The notes beneath the pieces are model-generated. The model did no database searches, was not told the origin of the DNA, and worked only from the letters and a program-made list of their open reading frames with translations. Position numbers and translations under genes: made by a program. Shown in pieces: positions 16,510 to 26,474 of a stretch of 64,000 nt of DNA (positions are counted from its first letter, which is position 1; every line of letters begins with the position of its first letter). This stretch comes from an uncultured Verrucomicrobiae bacterium (GTDB lineage: Bacteria; Verrucomicrobiota; Verrucomicrobiia; Limisphaerales; AAA164-E04), in contig OX638380.1 in the NCBI GenBank assembly GCA_951813855.1, forward strand, positions 3,798,876-3,862,875. Direction: 5' to 3'.

Positions 16510-17514
16510 TCAGCCGCGGGGTTTCAGGTAGGGATAGTTGACGACGTTGAGCGGTCGTTCGCCGCGGAGAATGCGAGCCATTTCGGCTCCCGATTTAGAG
16601 CGCAACTCGTCGATGGCCTCGACCGAGTACCAAGCCGTGTGGGGGGTGAGGATTAAATTGAGGGGAGGCTGCCGGTCCTCTTGCCATAACCGAACGAGTT
16701 TCGAATCTTCCGAGGCCGGTTCTTGATCCAGCACGTCGATTCCGGCACCGGCGATGCTCCGAGAGAGCAGGGCGGCGACGAGGGCGTCGGCATCGACTAC
16801 GGGGCCGCGAGAAGTATTGATCAAGATCGCCGTTTTTTTCATGTGGCCGAGAGCCTCGGCATCGATCAAGCGGCGGGTTTCGCCGGTCAGCGGGGTGTGT
16901 AAGGAAACGAAATCGCTTTGTTCTAACAGCCGGTTCAGGGGCAGGAGGGACACGCCCAACACTTTGTCTCGGCCAACCGGCGCGAAGGGATCGTGCGCGA
17001 CAACCCGTAGGCCTAATCCTTGGGCGCGCCGAGCGACCGCCGAACCGATATTGCCCAGACCGACGATGCCAAACGTCGCCCCGGAGAGCCGAAACACCGG
17101 TTCCACCGCCCGCATATCCCAAGGGGTGAGGGATCGACGAATGCCACGTTCTACCAGCATGAGCCCGCGATTGCAGGCGAGAGCCAAGCCGAGGGCATGA
17201 TCGGCGACCTCGTCGATCCCGTAATCGGGGATGTTGCAAACGACGATTCCTCGTTCTCCGGCGGTTTGGGTATCGACATTGTCGACGCCGGCGCCGCATC
17301 GAACGATCGCCCGGCAACGAGTCATTTCGGCGATCAGGGAGGCATCGATGGCGACCTCGTGATAGAGGATGACGCCGGCGGCGTCGGTCAAGCGTCCTCG
17401 AAGTTCGCCGCTCGATTTCGCGCCCAGGCGTTCGACCGTGGCGATCCCGGTCAGTTGGCCGGCTTCCAGTTCGGTGGAAGGAACCCAACCGTCGGCGATC
17501 ACGACTCGATGCAC
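16510..17514 (-). CDS. D-isomer-specific 2-hydroxyacid dehydrogenase (CtBP-like)
   Basis: 334 residues from the GTG at 17514. The NAD-binding motif GIVGLGNIGSAVARRAQGLGLRVVAHDP, the substrate-binding RCGAGVDNVD, the catalytic region LLINTSRGPVVD-like (AILINTSRGPVVD) and a C-terminal His in LTPHTAWYS place it in the SerA/CtBP-like branch. Reversible NAD-dependent oxidation of a 2-hydroxyacid is expected; the substrate is unknown. The start is uncertain. GGAGGA lies 17 bases before the GTG, which is far. An ATG at 17565 would add 17 residues but has no ribosome-binding site. The gene is divergent from carA. Confidence 0.88.
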   Translation of the reverse strand: MHRVVIADGWVPSTELEAGQLTGIATVERLGAKSSGELRGRLTDAAGVILYHEVAIDASLIAEMTRCRAIVRCGAGVDNVDTQTAGERGIVVCNIPDYGIDEVADHALGLALACNRGLMLVERGIRRSLTPWDMRAVEPVFRLSGATFGIVGLGNIGSAVARRAQGLGLRVVAHDPFAPVGRDKVLGVSLLPLNRLLEQSDFVSLHTPLTGETRRLIDAEALGHMKKTAILINTSRGPVVDADALVAALLSRSIAGAGIDVLDQEPASEDSKLVRLWQEDRQPPLNLILTPHTAWYSVEAIDELRSKSGAEMARILRGERPLNVVNYPYLKPRG

Positions 17515-17660
17515 GATACGAGCATGACAAATCCTCCGGGAGACGGCAATATCCGTTTCGGGCATCGACCGGTTTCGACGGCCGGAGGCTCGGCGGCTTG
17601 CTTCAACAAGATTGACGGCGACTCGCGGACGGGTAACGGTAGGCCGCGGCGATTCGAGCA

Positions 17661-18824
17661 ATGGAAGCTATTTTAGCGATTGAGGACGGCACGGTATTTC
17701 GCGGCAGCGGATTCGGTTCGCGGAGCGCGGTTTGCGGTGAAATCTGCTTCAACACTTCCATGACGGGGTATCAGGAAATTCTGACCGATCCATCTTACCG
17801 GGCGCAGATCGTGACGATGACCTATCCCCAGATCGGCAATTACGGCATCAATCCGGAGGACATGGAATCCTGGCGGGCGCATCTGGCCGGTTTCGTGGTT
17901 CGGGAACTGTCGCCGGTAGTCAGCAATTGGCGGTCTAATCAATCGCTGGAGCGTTATTTGGACGAACAAAACATCCCCGGAATCCAGGGGATTGACACTC
18001 GTGCCCTGACTCGGAAATTACGGGAAAAAGGGGCGATGAAAGGCTGTCTGGTTTGCGGAGAATCGCTCGACGAAGGGGAGGCGGTGGAACGAGCCCGATC
18101 CTGGAAGGGACTGAACGGAGTGGATTACGTGGGGGAAGTGATGCACGCCGAAACGCTCGACTGGGACCGGAACGGTACCGGCAGCGACGAGTTTCGTTTG
18201 GTCTCCGGTTCGGGAAACAGACCGGATACGGGGAGCGGTAAGCAGCAGCTTCCGCCGGCCGATATTCCTATCGTGGCTCTGGACCTCGGCATCAAGTACA
18301 ACATTCTCCGGCGTTTGCGGCAGCAAGGCTTCGCTTCCACGGTCGTGCCGGCCGGCGACACGCTGGATCAGATTCGGAAACGCCGGCCGGCCGGCGTTTT
18401 CCTCTCCAACGGTCCCGGCGACCCATCGGCTGTCGCGTATGCGATCGAAACGGTCAAGGAACTGATGACTTGGGGGATCCCGATGTTCGGCATTTGCTTG
18501 GGGCTTCAGGTCATGGGACTGGCTATGGGCGGGCGAACCTTCAAGCTGAAGTTCGGGCATCGCGGAGCCAATCACCCGGTTCAGGACCGGCAAACCGGCC
18601 GCGTCGAAATCACTTCCCAAAATCACGGTTACGCCTTGGTTCCCGAATCGCTGCCTGACGCGGTGGAAGTGGATCGAATCAATCTCAACGACGGCACTTT
18701 GGAAGGATTCCGGCATCGGAGCCGGCCGTTTTTCGGCGTCCAGTATCACCCTGAAGCTTCGCCCGGACCCCACGATTCGACGGGGCTGTTCCGGGAGTTC
18801 CGCTCCCTGATCGAATCTTCCTGA
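17661..18824 (+). CDS. carA: Carbamoyl-phosphate synthase small subunit
   Basis: 387 residues. The N-terminal domain starts AILAIEDGTVFRGSGFG with FNTSMTGYQEILTDPSY. The C-terminal class I glutaminase has nucleophile Cys279 in FGICLGLQ and His363/Glu365 in QYHPEA. It supplies ammonia to CarB for carbamoyl phosphate, used by pyrB (upstream in this window) and by arginine synthesis (argG lies nearby). carB is not in the window. The linker between the domains has a Gly/Ser-rich stretch at about 172-196, somewhat longer than usual. Confidence 0.97.
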   Translation: MEAILAIEDGTVFRGSGFGSRSAVCGEICFNTSMTGYQEILTDPSYRAQIVTMTYPQIGNYGINPEDMESWRAHLAGFVVRELSPVVSNWRSNQSLERYLDEQNIPGIQGIDTRALTRKLREKGAMKGCLVCGESLDEGEAVERARSWKGLNGVDYVGEVMHAETLDWDRNGTGSDEFRLVSGSGNRPDTGSGKQQLPPADIPIVALDLGIKYNILRRLRQQGFASTVVPAGDTLDQIRKRRPAGVFLSNGPGDPSAVAYAIETVKELMTWGIPMFGICLGLQVMGLAMGGRTFKLKFGHRGANHPVQDRQTGRVEITSQNHGYALVPESLPDAVEVDRINLNDGTLEGFRHRSRPFFGVQYHPEASPGPHDSTGLFREFRSLIESS

Positions 18825-18930
18825 AGGCGGCATGAAAACGCGTTAGGATCGGCTTCGAAGGCTCCGGCTCGAGTAAAACGAGATTGACTTGATCGGGACA
18901 TTGTGAACAATTGATTTTTTCCAATTGTGT

Positions 18931-19443
18931 ATGGCTAAACTTGTTGTACTGAGTAAAGGATTTTCCGGTCAGACTTGCGAACTCAAGGAAGACAAAGTCA
19001 CTATCGGCAGGACTCCTGACAATTCGTTTACCGTAGCGGAGGGTTCGGTCTCTTCACGTCATTGCGAGGTGGTCTCGCGGGCGGGCAAGGTGTACGTCAA
19101 GGATTTGGGTTCCACCAACGGTACCTTTATCGACGACAAAAAGCTCGGCTCGGAAACCGAATTATCCCCGGGAAAGATCATGCGGGTGGGGCAGGTGGAG
19201 ATCCGGTTGGAAACCGGAGCGGGCGACAGTGCGTCCAAGAGCATGGAGAAGACGATCGTCCTGAAGCAGGGCGGTGTCAAACCGGGGGATCTGGAGCAGC
19301 CGACTCATTCGGGAGCGGTGGGCAAAGATCGGCCGTTCGTCAAGAAGTCGAATCGGGTACATGCGATCTTTATCGGCTTGGGGATTTTGTTGGCGGTGGC
19401 GATCGTCGCTTTATTGATCTTCGCCTTGGTTCAATTGACTTAG
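18931..19443 (+). CDS. FHA-domain membrane protein
   Basis: 170 residues from the ATG at 18931; a TTG two codons upstream is possible. Residues 1-85 form a forkhead-associated domain with IGRTPDNSF, SSRHCEVV and STNGTFID, the phosphothreonine-binding core. A linker follows and then one C-terminal transmembrane helix (about 143-168), with almost nothing beyond it, so the FHA domain faces the cytoplasm. It probably recruits a partner phosphorylated by a Ser/Thr kinase. No kinase or phosphatase gene is adjacent. The linker contains EKTIVLKQGG, similar to threonine motifs phosphorylated in other FHA proteins. Confidence 0.85.
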   Translation: MAKLVVLSKGFSGQTCELKEDKVTIGRTPDNSFTVAEGSVSSRHCEVVSRAGKVYVKDLGSTNGTFIDDKKLGSETELSPGKIMRVGQVEIRLETGAGDSASKSMEKTIVLKQGGVKPGDLEQPTHSGAVGKDRPFVKKSNRVHAIFIGLGILLAVAIVALLIFALVQLT

Positions 19444-19469
19444 CTCTTTCCAGGCGGAACCTTCGGCGG

Positions 19470-20711
19470 TTAGCGGCGGGGGAGATCGTTCGCCGGTGAG
19501 GCTGGCCGGGCGGTGACTTTGAGCCTCAGGGCGTTGAGTCGGATGAATCCGGTGGCGTCGTTTTGATCGTAAGCTTGGGTCGGGTCCGCTTCCATGGTGG
19601 CGATCTCCGGGCGATAGAGGCTTACCGGCGATTTCCGGCCGGCGGCGATGATGTTCCCTTTGTAGAGTTTGAGCCGGACGGTGCCGGTCACGTTCGTTTG
19701 GCTTTCGGCGATCAGGGCTTGCAACGCGAGCCGCTCGGGAGCGAACCAGAATCCGTTATAGACCATCTCGGCGTATTTCGGCATCAAACCGTCGCGCAAG
19801 TGCATGACTTCACGATCCATGGTCAGGCTTTCGATTTGCCGGTGAGCGAAATGCAGGATGGCGCCGCCGGGAGTTTCGTAGACTCCCCGGGACTTCATTC
19901 CGACGAACCGGTTTTCTACCAGATCGACCCGGCCGACCCCGTGACGGCCTCCCAGGAGGTTGAGCCGCTTCATCACTTCCAGCGGAGTCATCGTTTGACC
20001 GTCGATAGCCCGGCAATCGCCGTGCTCGAAATCGAGAGTGATCGTTTGCGGTTGATCGGGCGCCGCTTCCGGAGCCACGCTCAATTTGTACATTTCTCGA
20101 TGTTCGGGAGCGGAGGCGTCCAGCCATGGATCTTCCAGAATCCCGGCTTCGTAGGAGATATGCAGCAGATTGCGGTCCATGGACCAGGGTTTACTGCTGC
20201 TGGCTTCGACCGGGATTTCTCTTTCCCGGCAGTAGGCGATCATTTCGGCCCGGCCGGGGAAGCGGGTGCGGAAATTGTCGTCTCGCCAGGGAGCGATCAC
20301 CTTGATCTCGGGAGCGAGCGCGGCCGCGGCCAATTCGAAACGGACTTGGTCGTTGCCTTTGCCGGTGGCTCCGTGGGCGATAGCTTCCGCTTGATATTGC
20401 TGCGCTAACTCCACCATGCGTTTGGCGATCAAGGGGCGGGCGATGCTGGTCCCCAGGAAGTATTGGCCTTCGTAGACGGCTCCCGCCTGCATCATCGGAT
20501 AGATAAAGTCCCGAGCGAATTCTTCCTGCAGATCGTCGATGCAGACCCGGGTCGCCCCGGTGTGTTTCGCTTTTTCCTCTAATCCCTCAAGTTCCTCTTC
20601 CTGACCGATATTGGCGCAAAAAGCGATGATATCGGCTTGGTAGGTTTCCTTGAGCCAGCAGAGGAGCACGGAAGTATCCAGTCCGCCGGAATATGCCAGA
20701 ACGATCGTCAT
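19470..20711 (-). CDS. argG: Argininosuccinate synthase
   Basis: 413 residues, full length. The ATP-pyrophosphatase loop AYSGGLDTS is at 6-14, with [13 protein letters not shown] and [11 protein letters not shown]. It condenses citrulline and aspartate in arginine synthesis. Convergent with the FHA gene, 26 bases apart. It is the last ordinary chromosomal gene before the mobile-element island that starts at about 21.1 kb. Confidence 0.97.
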   Translation of the reverse strand: MTIVLAYSGGLDTSVLLCWLKETYQADIIAFCANIGQEEELEGLEEKAKHTGATRVCIDDLQEEFARDFIYPMMQAGAVYEGQYFLGTSIARPLIAKRMVELAQQYQAEAIAHGATGKGNDQVRFELAAAALAPEIKVIAPWRDDNFRTRFPGRAEMIAYCREREIPVEASSSKPWSMDRNLLHISYEAGILEDPWLDASAPEHREMYKLSVAPEAAPDQPQTITLDFEHGDCRAIDGQTMTPLEVMKRLNLLGGRHGVGRVDLVENRFVGMKSRGVYETPGGAILHFAHRQIESLTMDREVMHLRDGLMPKYAEMVYNGFWFAPERLALQALIAESQTNVTGTVRLKLYKGNIIAAGRKSPVSLYRPEIATMEADPTQAYDQNDATGFIRLNALRLKVTARPASPANDLPRR

Positions 20712-21139
20712 GGGGATTCATTTACCGGGAATCGAGCGGTGCTTCCAAGGGGAAAATCGAAGTCGACCAAGTATCCGATCCCTCATTTTCCCCTCAGATG
20801 AAGCGAACTACGACGCTTCGCCTGACGAATGATGCCATGCGATTCTCGGCGCCGCGAAAACAATTCGTCGGTTCGGCGTTCACGACGCGCAATTACCGGG
20901 ATTGATCTCCGATTCTAAAATCCATCTCGACCCGGTGTTTGGCGGCCTTCTTCTTGAACCAGTTAGCGCTGAATCTCTTGAAAACTGTCGGATTTTCCGG
21001 CCTTTGACGACTATTGGAGTTTTCGATCTGGGCGGTTTACTGCTGAAGGGGCTTGAAACAGAGGCTAATTCAGTTTCCGAGGATCAGCGTCATGATCAGG
21101 GCAAGAGTTGGTTTCCTTTCGGCATCGAGGCTTTCGTGA
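20712..21139. other. Intergenic, argG upstream region and island edge
   Basis: 428 bases. This region must hold the argG promoter on the minus strand. I recognise no gene. The right part borders the left end of the IS256-type unit at 21140. Confidence 0.4.
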
Positions 21140-21156
21140 GCTTGTGTCCCATTTGG
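21140..21156 (+). repeat. Left terminal inverted repeat of copy A (shortened)
   Basis: GCTTGTGTCCCATTTGG. The following GTGGTGTA part of the repeat, seen in a third fragment at 30558 and nearly so in copy B, is deleted here. Confidence 0.6.
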
Positions 21157-21245
21157 GACCTCTAGGAATCGAAAGATTTCGAGTGATCGGTCTCCTCCAG
21201 GGACTTTCGGTAGATTGGGATCATCGCCCAACCAGGGAAGAAATA

Positions 21246-22448
21246 TTGGAGCTGAACGATCCGAACCAACCGAGACCAGATCCCCCCGAGTTAGAGGGCG
21301 ATCCGAATCTGCTCCGGGAAATGATCGGCCAACAGGCGTAACCGATCATGGAAGAGGAAGTCGCAGCTTTGACCGGGGCGGCGTCAGGTGAAAATAATCC
21401 TGAACGCGCCACATGGCGCAACGGCTATCGAGCTCGAGCTTGGAAGACGCGGGCCGGTGAAGTGGAATTGCCGATCACCCAATTGCGCCACGGCAGTTAC
21501 TTTCCCTCCTTTCTGACCCCGCGCCGGCTTTCGGAAGCCGCGTTGACTTCGGTCATTCAAGGTGCCGACGTGCCTGGGATCTCGATGCGCAACGTCGATC
21601 GCCTGGTGCCAGCCATGGGCTTGAGCGGTGTCAAGCGCAGCGAAGTTTCCCGCCAGTCCCAAGAACTCGATACTCGAGTGGGATCGTTCCTGGACCGACC
21701 GCTCGAAGGCCAATGGCCGTTTCTTGGGTTGGATTGCTACTTGCGTCAAGGTTCGGGAAAGCGGTCGCATCGTCTCGGTGGCCGCTATTCTGGCGCTGGG
21801 CGTCAACGACCAGGGCCGACGCGAGGTGCCGGGACTCGAAATCGGCTGCAGCGAAGCGGAAACGTTCGGTACCGATTTCCCTCGGAAACTGCTGCGTCGT
21901 GGACTTCGCGGCGCGCCATTGGTAATCTCCGATCACCATCAAGGATTGGAGGCTGCCATTCAGCGCACGCTGGCCATTTCGTGGCAACGTTGCCACGTGC
22001 ACTTCTTGCGTCATCTTCTGGTTCACGTCAGCCAAGGCGAGCGAGCGGCGATCGGAAGCCGGGTTCGCACGGTTTTGCCTTTCGGCAACGAGCCTCGGCT
22101 CAACCGCAATGGGGCAAGTTCGCCGAGGAATTGCGGAACCGATTTCCCCTGGTCGCCCAACTGAGGGACGAGGCTGAATCGGAAGTTCTCGCCTATCTTT
22201 CCTACCCCGAAAGCCGGCACGCCGAAATCTACAGCGCCAATCCGATCGAACGCTTGAACCAGGAAATCAAACGCCGTTCCCGAACCGTCGAAATCTTTCT
22301 CTGCGAGTCCGCCATCCTCCACTTGATCGGAGCCTTGTTGATGGAGCAGAACGATGAATGGGCCGTAGCTCGTAGCTGTCTGAACCTCGCGGATTTGGCT
22401 CGGGTTTTCGACACCGACAACACTGACTCGGAGCCGGATCACCAGTGA
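21246..22448 (+). pseudogene. IS256-family transposase, first of pair, copy A
   Basis: Likely start TTG at 21246, five bases after AGGGAAG. The frame begins ELNDPNQPRPDPPEL, hits an in-frame TAA at 21339, resumes as WRNGYRARAWKTRAGEVELPI and shifts near 21735. Catalytic parts can be read in pieces: LRRGLRGAPLVISDHHQGLEAA (second Asp) and NPIERLNQEIKRRSR (the Glu region). This is the mutator/IS256 type of DDE transposase. About 400 codons if intact. Copy B carries different lesions, so the copies decayed independently. Confidence 0.85.
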
Positions 22449-22563
22449 CCCGACCGTCGGCGAAACCGGTAATCGCTCTCAGATTAGACTTGCCGTCATC
22501 CCGGGGCGCGATCAGAGTCTCGGCGTTTCGTAGTAGAACCAAAATCTCCGAAACCACCCCGAG

Positions 22564-23787
22564 ACGACGACCGACACCCCCATCGGCTTGGCTAACCCAA
22601 GTCAAGCTGCCGACGGGCAATTTCCTTCGGAGACTGATGAGTTGCACGTTTAATTGGATCATGGAAGGGGAAGCGGCCACTCTCATCGGTGCCCGGCCTC
22701 AGCAGCGCCGTCCCCAACGATCCAATCAACGCAACGGCTATCGGAAACGGGGCTGGAAAACTTGCGTCGGCTGCCTCGAATTGCTGATTCCCGAGCTCCG
22801 GAAAGGCTGCTGCTTTCCCCAGTTCCTGAAACGGCGCCGTCTCGTCGAAGAGACCTTGCTCGGCGTCGTTCGGGAGGCTTGGGTGCAAGGCGTTTCCACT
22901 CGAAGCATGAAAGGCGACTCGCCGGAGCGCTGGGAACGACGAACCTCTCTTGCAGCCAAGGGTCCCGAATCTGCCGGGAACTCGATCAACGGGTTCAAGA
23001 ATTTCGCCAACGCCCGATCGAGGGCGACTGGAGGTTTCTCTGGCTCGACGCCACCGATTTGAATGTCTGCCTCGACGGACACGTCCGGTCATCGCCGTCT
23101 TGATCGCCTTGGGAGTCGATTTGGAAGGACGCCGCGAGGCGTTGGGGTTGAAGGTCGTTTCCCGTGAATCCCGGCAAAGCTGGTCCGGGTTCCTTCGATC
23201 CGTTGCCGAAACGCGGTTTGAAACCAGTCCGGCTGATCATCTCCGACGAACACGAAGGTCTCAAGGCCGCGATCACTGGGGTGATGCTTTTGCGACGACA
23301 ACGTTGCCGAGTGCCTTTCATGCGGAATTTGCTGGCGCATGTCCCCCGGAGCGATCAAGCCCGAGACGCCGAACTGATCTGATCCGCTTTTCGAACGGAC
23401 GAGCCCGAAACCGTTCGGGAATCGTCCGAAATCCTGGCGAATTCCGTCCCCTACGAGGCGAATCAACCGAGCGAATCCCCGTGCCGTCGGCAACAGGTTG
23501 ACGCTCAATATCCCCAAATCTCGGAATCGATGATCCAAGCCCAAAACGAGTTATTGGCGTCTCAGCAGTTTCCCCTCGCTTGGCAGAACCAACTTCACAG
23601 CACCAATCCGATCGAACGATTCAACCGGGAAATCAAATGGCGCACGGATGCCGTAGGCGTTTTTCCTGACGTCGACTCGATCCTTCGCCTCGTGGTCACC
23701 TTGCTCCGGCAGTAAAACCGTCTGTGGCAGAACGAGAAAAATTACTTGGATCCCGCAGCGATCCGACAAATCGTCGCCGGCACTTGA
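22564..23787 (+). pseudogene. IS256-family transposase, second of pair, copy A
   Basis: A second, clearly different mutator-type transposase in the same orientation. It contains SNQRNGYRKRGWKTC, LLIPELRKGCCFPQFL, VREAWVQGVSTRSM, later LIALGVDLEGRREALGLKVV, ISDEHEGLKAAI and NPIERFNREIKWRTDA. Several frameshifts, a TAA at about 23713 and a lost start (ACG at 22564 where copy B has ATG) make it a pseudogene. Confidence 0.82.
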
Positions 23788-24310
23788 CCGTTCGCCGCTA
23801 GCGGGGGATTGGCTCCCGTCAATCGGAAGGTCGCTGAGATGGTCCGTACTCTCAGGTTCCTTTCCTGGGAAGGCGTGTTTCCAGAAACTTTTTTTCCAAG
23901 TAGTTTTTTTCAAGTAACGTCAAGGGACGCGTGGCGGAATTGATCACCGCCATGCACCGAAGTGTCTCCTCTCGGGCATGATGCGATCCGGAATTGGTTT
24001 GTCCCGCCAGATCGCAGGCGAAGAGCCCCGGAATAGCTCTCCCGATCTCTTCCGAGTCCCTTGCTTGACTCATCCTAGGAAACGCGGGACCAAGGGCCGT
24101 TGGCGAGCCCCGAACGGAACGAGTGCTGCGACCGCAGGTCGTCACGCGTGACATCCGTAAAACGTATTTCGGTCTACCGAAAAAAAGTCTTGTCCCTAGT
24201 CCAGATTTCGACAGAATGCCCCGAAATCCCGACACGAGTCGGGGTGGTAATCGTGGTGATCCAGATTCTGCCGAAGAGCCCGAACCGAGCTGCTCTGCCG
24301 AAGGGTTAGT

Positions 24311-24334
24311 TACACCACTATTTGGGACTCAATC
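24311..24334 (+). repeat. Right terminal inverted repeat of copy A
   Basis: Ends TACACCACTATTTGGGACTC AATC. Read in reverse it matches about 19 of 24 positions of the left end as preserved at 30558. It lies 25 bases before the TTG start of the ABC gene. Confidence 0.6.
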
Positions 24335-24359
24335 TGCAGTTAAACAGGAAGGGGCTGAA

Positions 24360-25145
24360 TTGATAAACGAGTTCGCTGTCCGCACCGATAAATTGACAAG
24401 AACGTTCGACGATTACTTGGCCGTAGATGCAATTGATCTGCGGGTGTCGAAAGGCAGCAGCTTTGGTTTTCTCGGTCCCAATGGCGCCGGCAAATCGACC
24501 ACGATCAAGATGCTGACTGGCCTTCTTGCTCCCACCTCGGGGACGGTGGAGATTCTCGGACAACAGCTTGCAGGGACAACCGATGATTTGGAGGTCAGGC
24601 GAAGAATCGGCGTAGTTCCAGAGGGTCTAGCTCTGTTCGACTATCTCACAGGCATAGAATACCTCACCTTCATCGGGAGGATCTACGGTCTAGAAGCAAA
24701 GGAGACTGAGACTCGGATTGAATCACTTCTTTCGCTCATGAAGCTGGATGATCAAGAGTCGAAACTCACCATGGATTATTCTAGCGGAATGAAGAAGAAA
24801 CTCGCCATAGCGGCGGCTCTGATAGGGAATCCAGAACTTCTTTTCCTAGATGAGCCTTTTGAAGGCGTGGATGCCGTCAACACCTCCGTTCTTTGCGAGA
24901 TTTTCCAATCGTTTGTTCGCGGCGGCGGCACTATCTTCCTCACTTCTCATGTGCTTGAATTCGTTGAGCGTCTTTGTACGGATGTCGCAATCATTTCTAG
25001 AGGTAGCATTGTGCATGAGGCGTCAATGAAATCTCTCGACGGTTCGTTGGAGAAATGCTTTCTGGAGGTTGTGGGAAAACGCGAGAAAGTCGTCGATCTT
25101 GAATGGCTTGCCGGAAAAACTGGGAGGGACAGCTTCGAGAAATGA
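24360..25145 (+). CDS. ABC transporter ATP-binding protein (ABC-2 exporter type)
   Basis: 261 residues from the TTG at 24360, preceded by GGAAGGGG with proper spacing. Walker A GPNGAGKST, signature YSSGMKKKLAIAAAL, Walker B LLFLDEPFEGVD and the His switch LTSHV are all present. The frame extends upstream only into the IS right arm, so that part is not coding. The stop overlaps the permease start as ATGA. It should power the permease at 25142, which is now broken. The substrate is unknown. Composition is more AT-rich than the chromosomal genes, which suggests acquired DNA. Confidence 0.93.
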   Translation: MINEFAVRTDKLTRTFDDYLAVDAIDLRVSKGSSFGFLGPNGAGKSTTIKMLTGLLAPTSGTVEILGQQLAGTTDDLEVRRRIGVVPEGLALFDYLTGIEYLTFIGRIYGLEAKETETRIESLLSLMKLDDQESKLTMDYSSGMKKKLAIAAALIGNPELLFLDEPFEGVDAVNTSVLCEIFQSFVRGGGTIFLTSHVLEFVERLCTDVAIISRGSIVHEASMKSLDGSLEKCFLEVVGKREKVVDLEWLAGKTGRDSFEK

Positions 25146-26474
25146 ACGTGAAGCGGCTGCAAGCTATAATTTTGATGCGGCGACAGCTCAATCGCAACGC
25201 TACGCGTAATACGCCGCGATTCGTTGCTAATTTTTCCGCGGGTCTGAGAACTTTTACCGTTGCTATCGCCCTAGGTGTTTCGATCATTTTTTTCATGCTA
25301 GGATTGAGCCTGAAATTGCTCGAAGACAAACAGGATCCAAACGCCGAGATTTTTGTCCTTTTGATCGTTGGGATGTTGTCCATGTTCTTCCTTTTAATTT
25401 GGGCGACCGGATTGTTGACCGAGCTGCAACGTTCGGACTCGATAAGGTATCGGAATCTAGCGCATCTTCCCATTCCGTTGCGAGAGGTGTTCCTATTCAA
25501 TTACCTTGCTTCCCATGATTCGTGGTCATGCATCTTGATTTTTGTCTCTTCCACCAGCTTCATACTGGGATTGATGTTGCCTTACGGAGTGAGGATGGCT
25601 TTGGTAATCGTTCTCATTGTTCTGATGATAATGTCGATTACCTCGTGGACATTCGCGTTCAGAAGCTGGATCTCCTGTTTGATGGGGAACAAGAGGAAAA
25701 GAACACAGGCCTTGATGTGGGGCACTTTGGTTATAAGTCTCATTACCAGCGCGCCTTTTGTATTTACAATGTTGCATGAACCTATCGGCCAAAAACTATC
25801 TCATGCAGAGCTAAATAGTGTGGAAACTCAATTCATGCTAGAGGAAGATCAATTACTTTCTCGCGAAAGAGAAGAAACCAGCGCTTCGAACGAACAGCGT
25901 AGAATGGCCATTTTACGCTACCGAGCGGCACTAAAGGAGCAGGAGGCAGCGGAGGAAAAAGACGCTAAATTGGATCAGATATTGGTTATAAGTGAGATCC
26001 TTATTCCTTTTGCTTGGCCGGCTGCGACTTCGATGAGAATCGCGAGTGAATTCCGAGGAACGTATGTCCGTGCCTTGACTTACGCGATGTGTTTTATCGG
26101 AATTTGCGTTCTGGGCTTGAGGCGAGCCTATCGAATTATGCAATCCGAATATATGATGCCCCGCTCTGGTGGGATTGTTCACCGTTCGGCTAGGCCCACG
26201 GCTTCCCGGCCCATAGTTAAGATCCGCGGTAATTGGCTGAAACGAAAGATCCCGGGTCTTTCCGACGCAGCTTCGGCGGTTATTTGGGGAACTATGAGGC
26301 GCCTTAGCCGAATGCCTCAGATTAAGCTGGGATTTCTGGGTATGATTATCCTTCTGGGTTTTATCGGATTATCCAGTCGTAGATTGTGGAGCGACAGCGA
26401 AATTTGGGATTTTCTTTTTAATGAATATGTTTCCTTTATTCCCGTCATTGCGGTGATGGCCAGCAGTTTTACAT
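25142..26474 (+). pseudogene. ABC-2 type permease, N-terminal part (split by IS)
   Basis: 444 codons up to the insertion point, starting MNVKRLQAIILMRRQLNRN. Several membrane helices (about 40-62, 78-98, 135-155, 160-180, 198-218) and an extra-membrane loop rich in Glu/Gln at about 230-285 fit an ABC-2 type exporter permease. The IS10-like element at 26475 interrupts it after MASSFT. The rest follows at 28035 in the correct frame once the element and one copy of the 9-base duplication are removed. The rejoined gene would encode 634 residues without a stop, so the break is recent. As it stands the frame ends in the element at 26512. Confidence 0.88.
26466..26474 (+). repeat. Target site duplication, left copy (GTTTTACAT)
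   Basis: Nine bases identical to 28026-28034, flanking the IS10-like element. Nine bases is the normal duplication for the IS10/IS4 group. Confidence 0.95.

Larger units (their letters stand above)
21140..24334 (+). mobile_element. Twin IS256-type unit, copy A (3.2 kb, decayed)
   Basis: The block holds two consecutive transposase pseudogenes on the same strand plus a long non-coding right arm (23790-24334). The whole block is repeated in the same order at 36992-40250. The ends form an imperfect inverted repeat: left GCTTGTGTCCCATTTGG, and the right end read in reverse GATTGAGTCCCAAATAG. The right arm has a conserved small hairpin, CCCGAC-ACGA-GTCGGG (around 24225), also present in the other copies. 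No matching target duplication is seen (left flank TTTCGTGA, right flank TGCAGTTA). Copy A lacks a stretch just inside the left end that copy B keeps. Confidence 0.8.

Noticed and set aside
24123-24359. N-terminal extension of the ABC ATPase
   Set aside because: This stretch is the non-coding right arm of the IS256-type unit; the same DNA occurs in copy B without an ABC gene.
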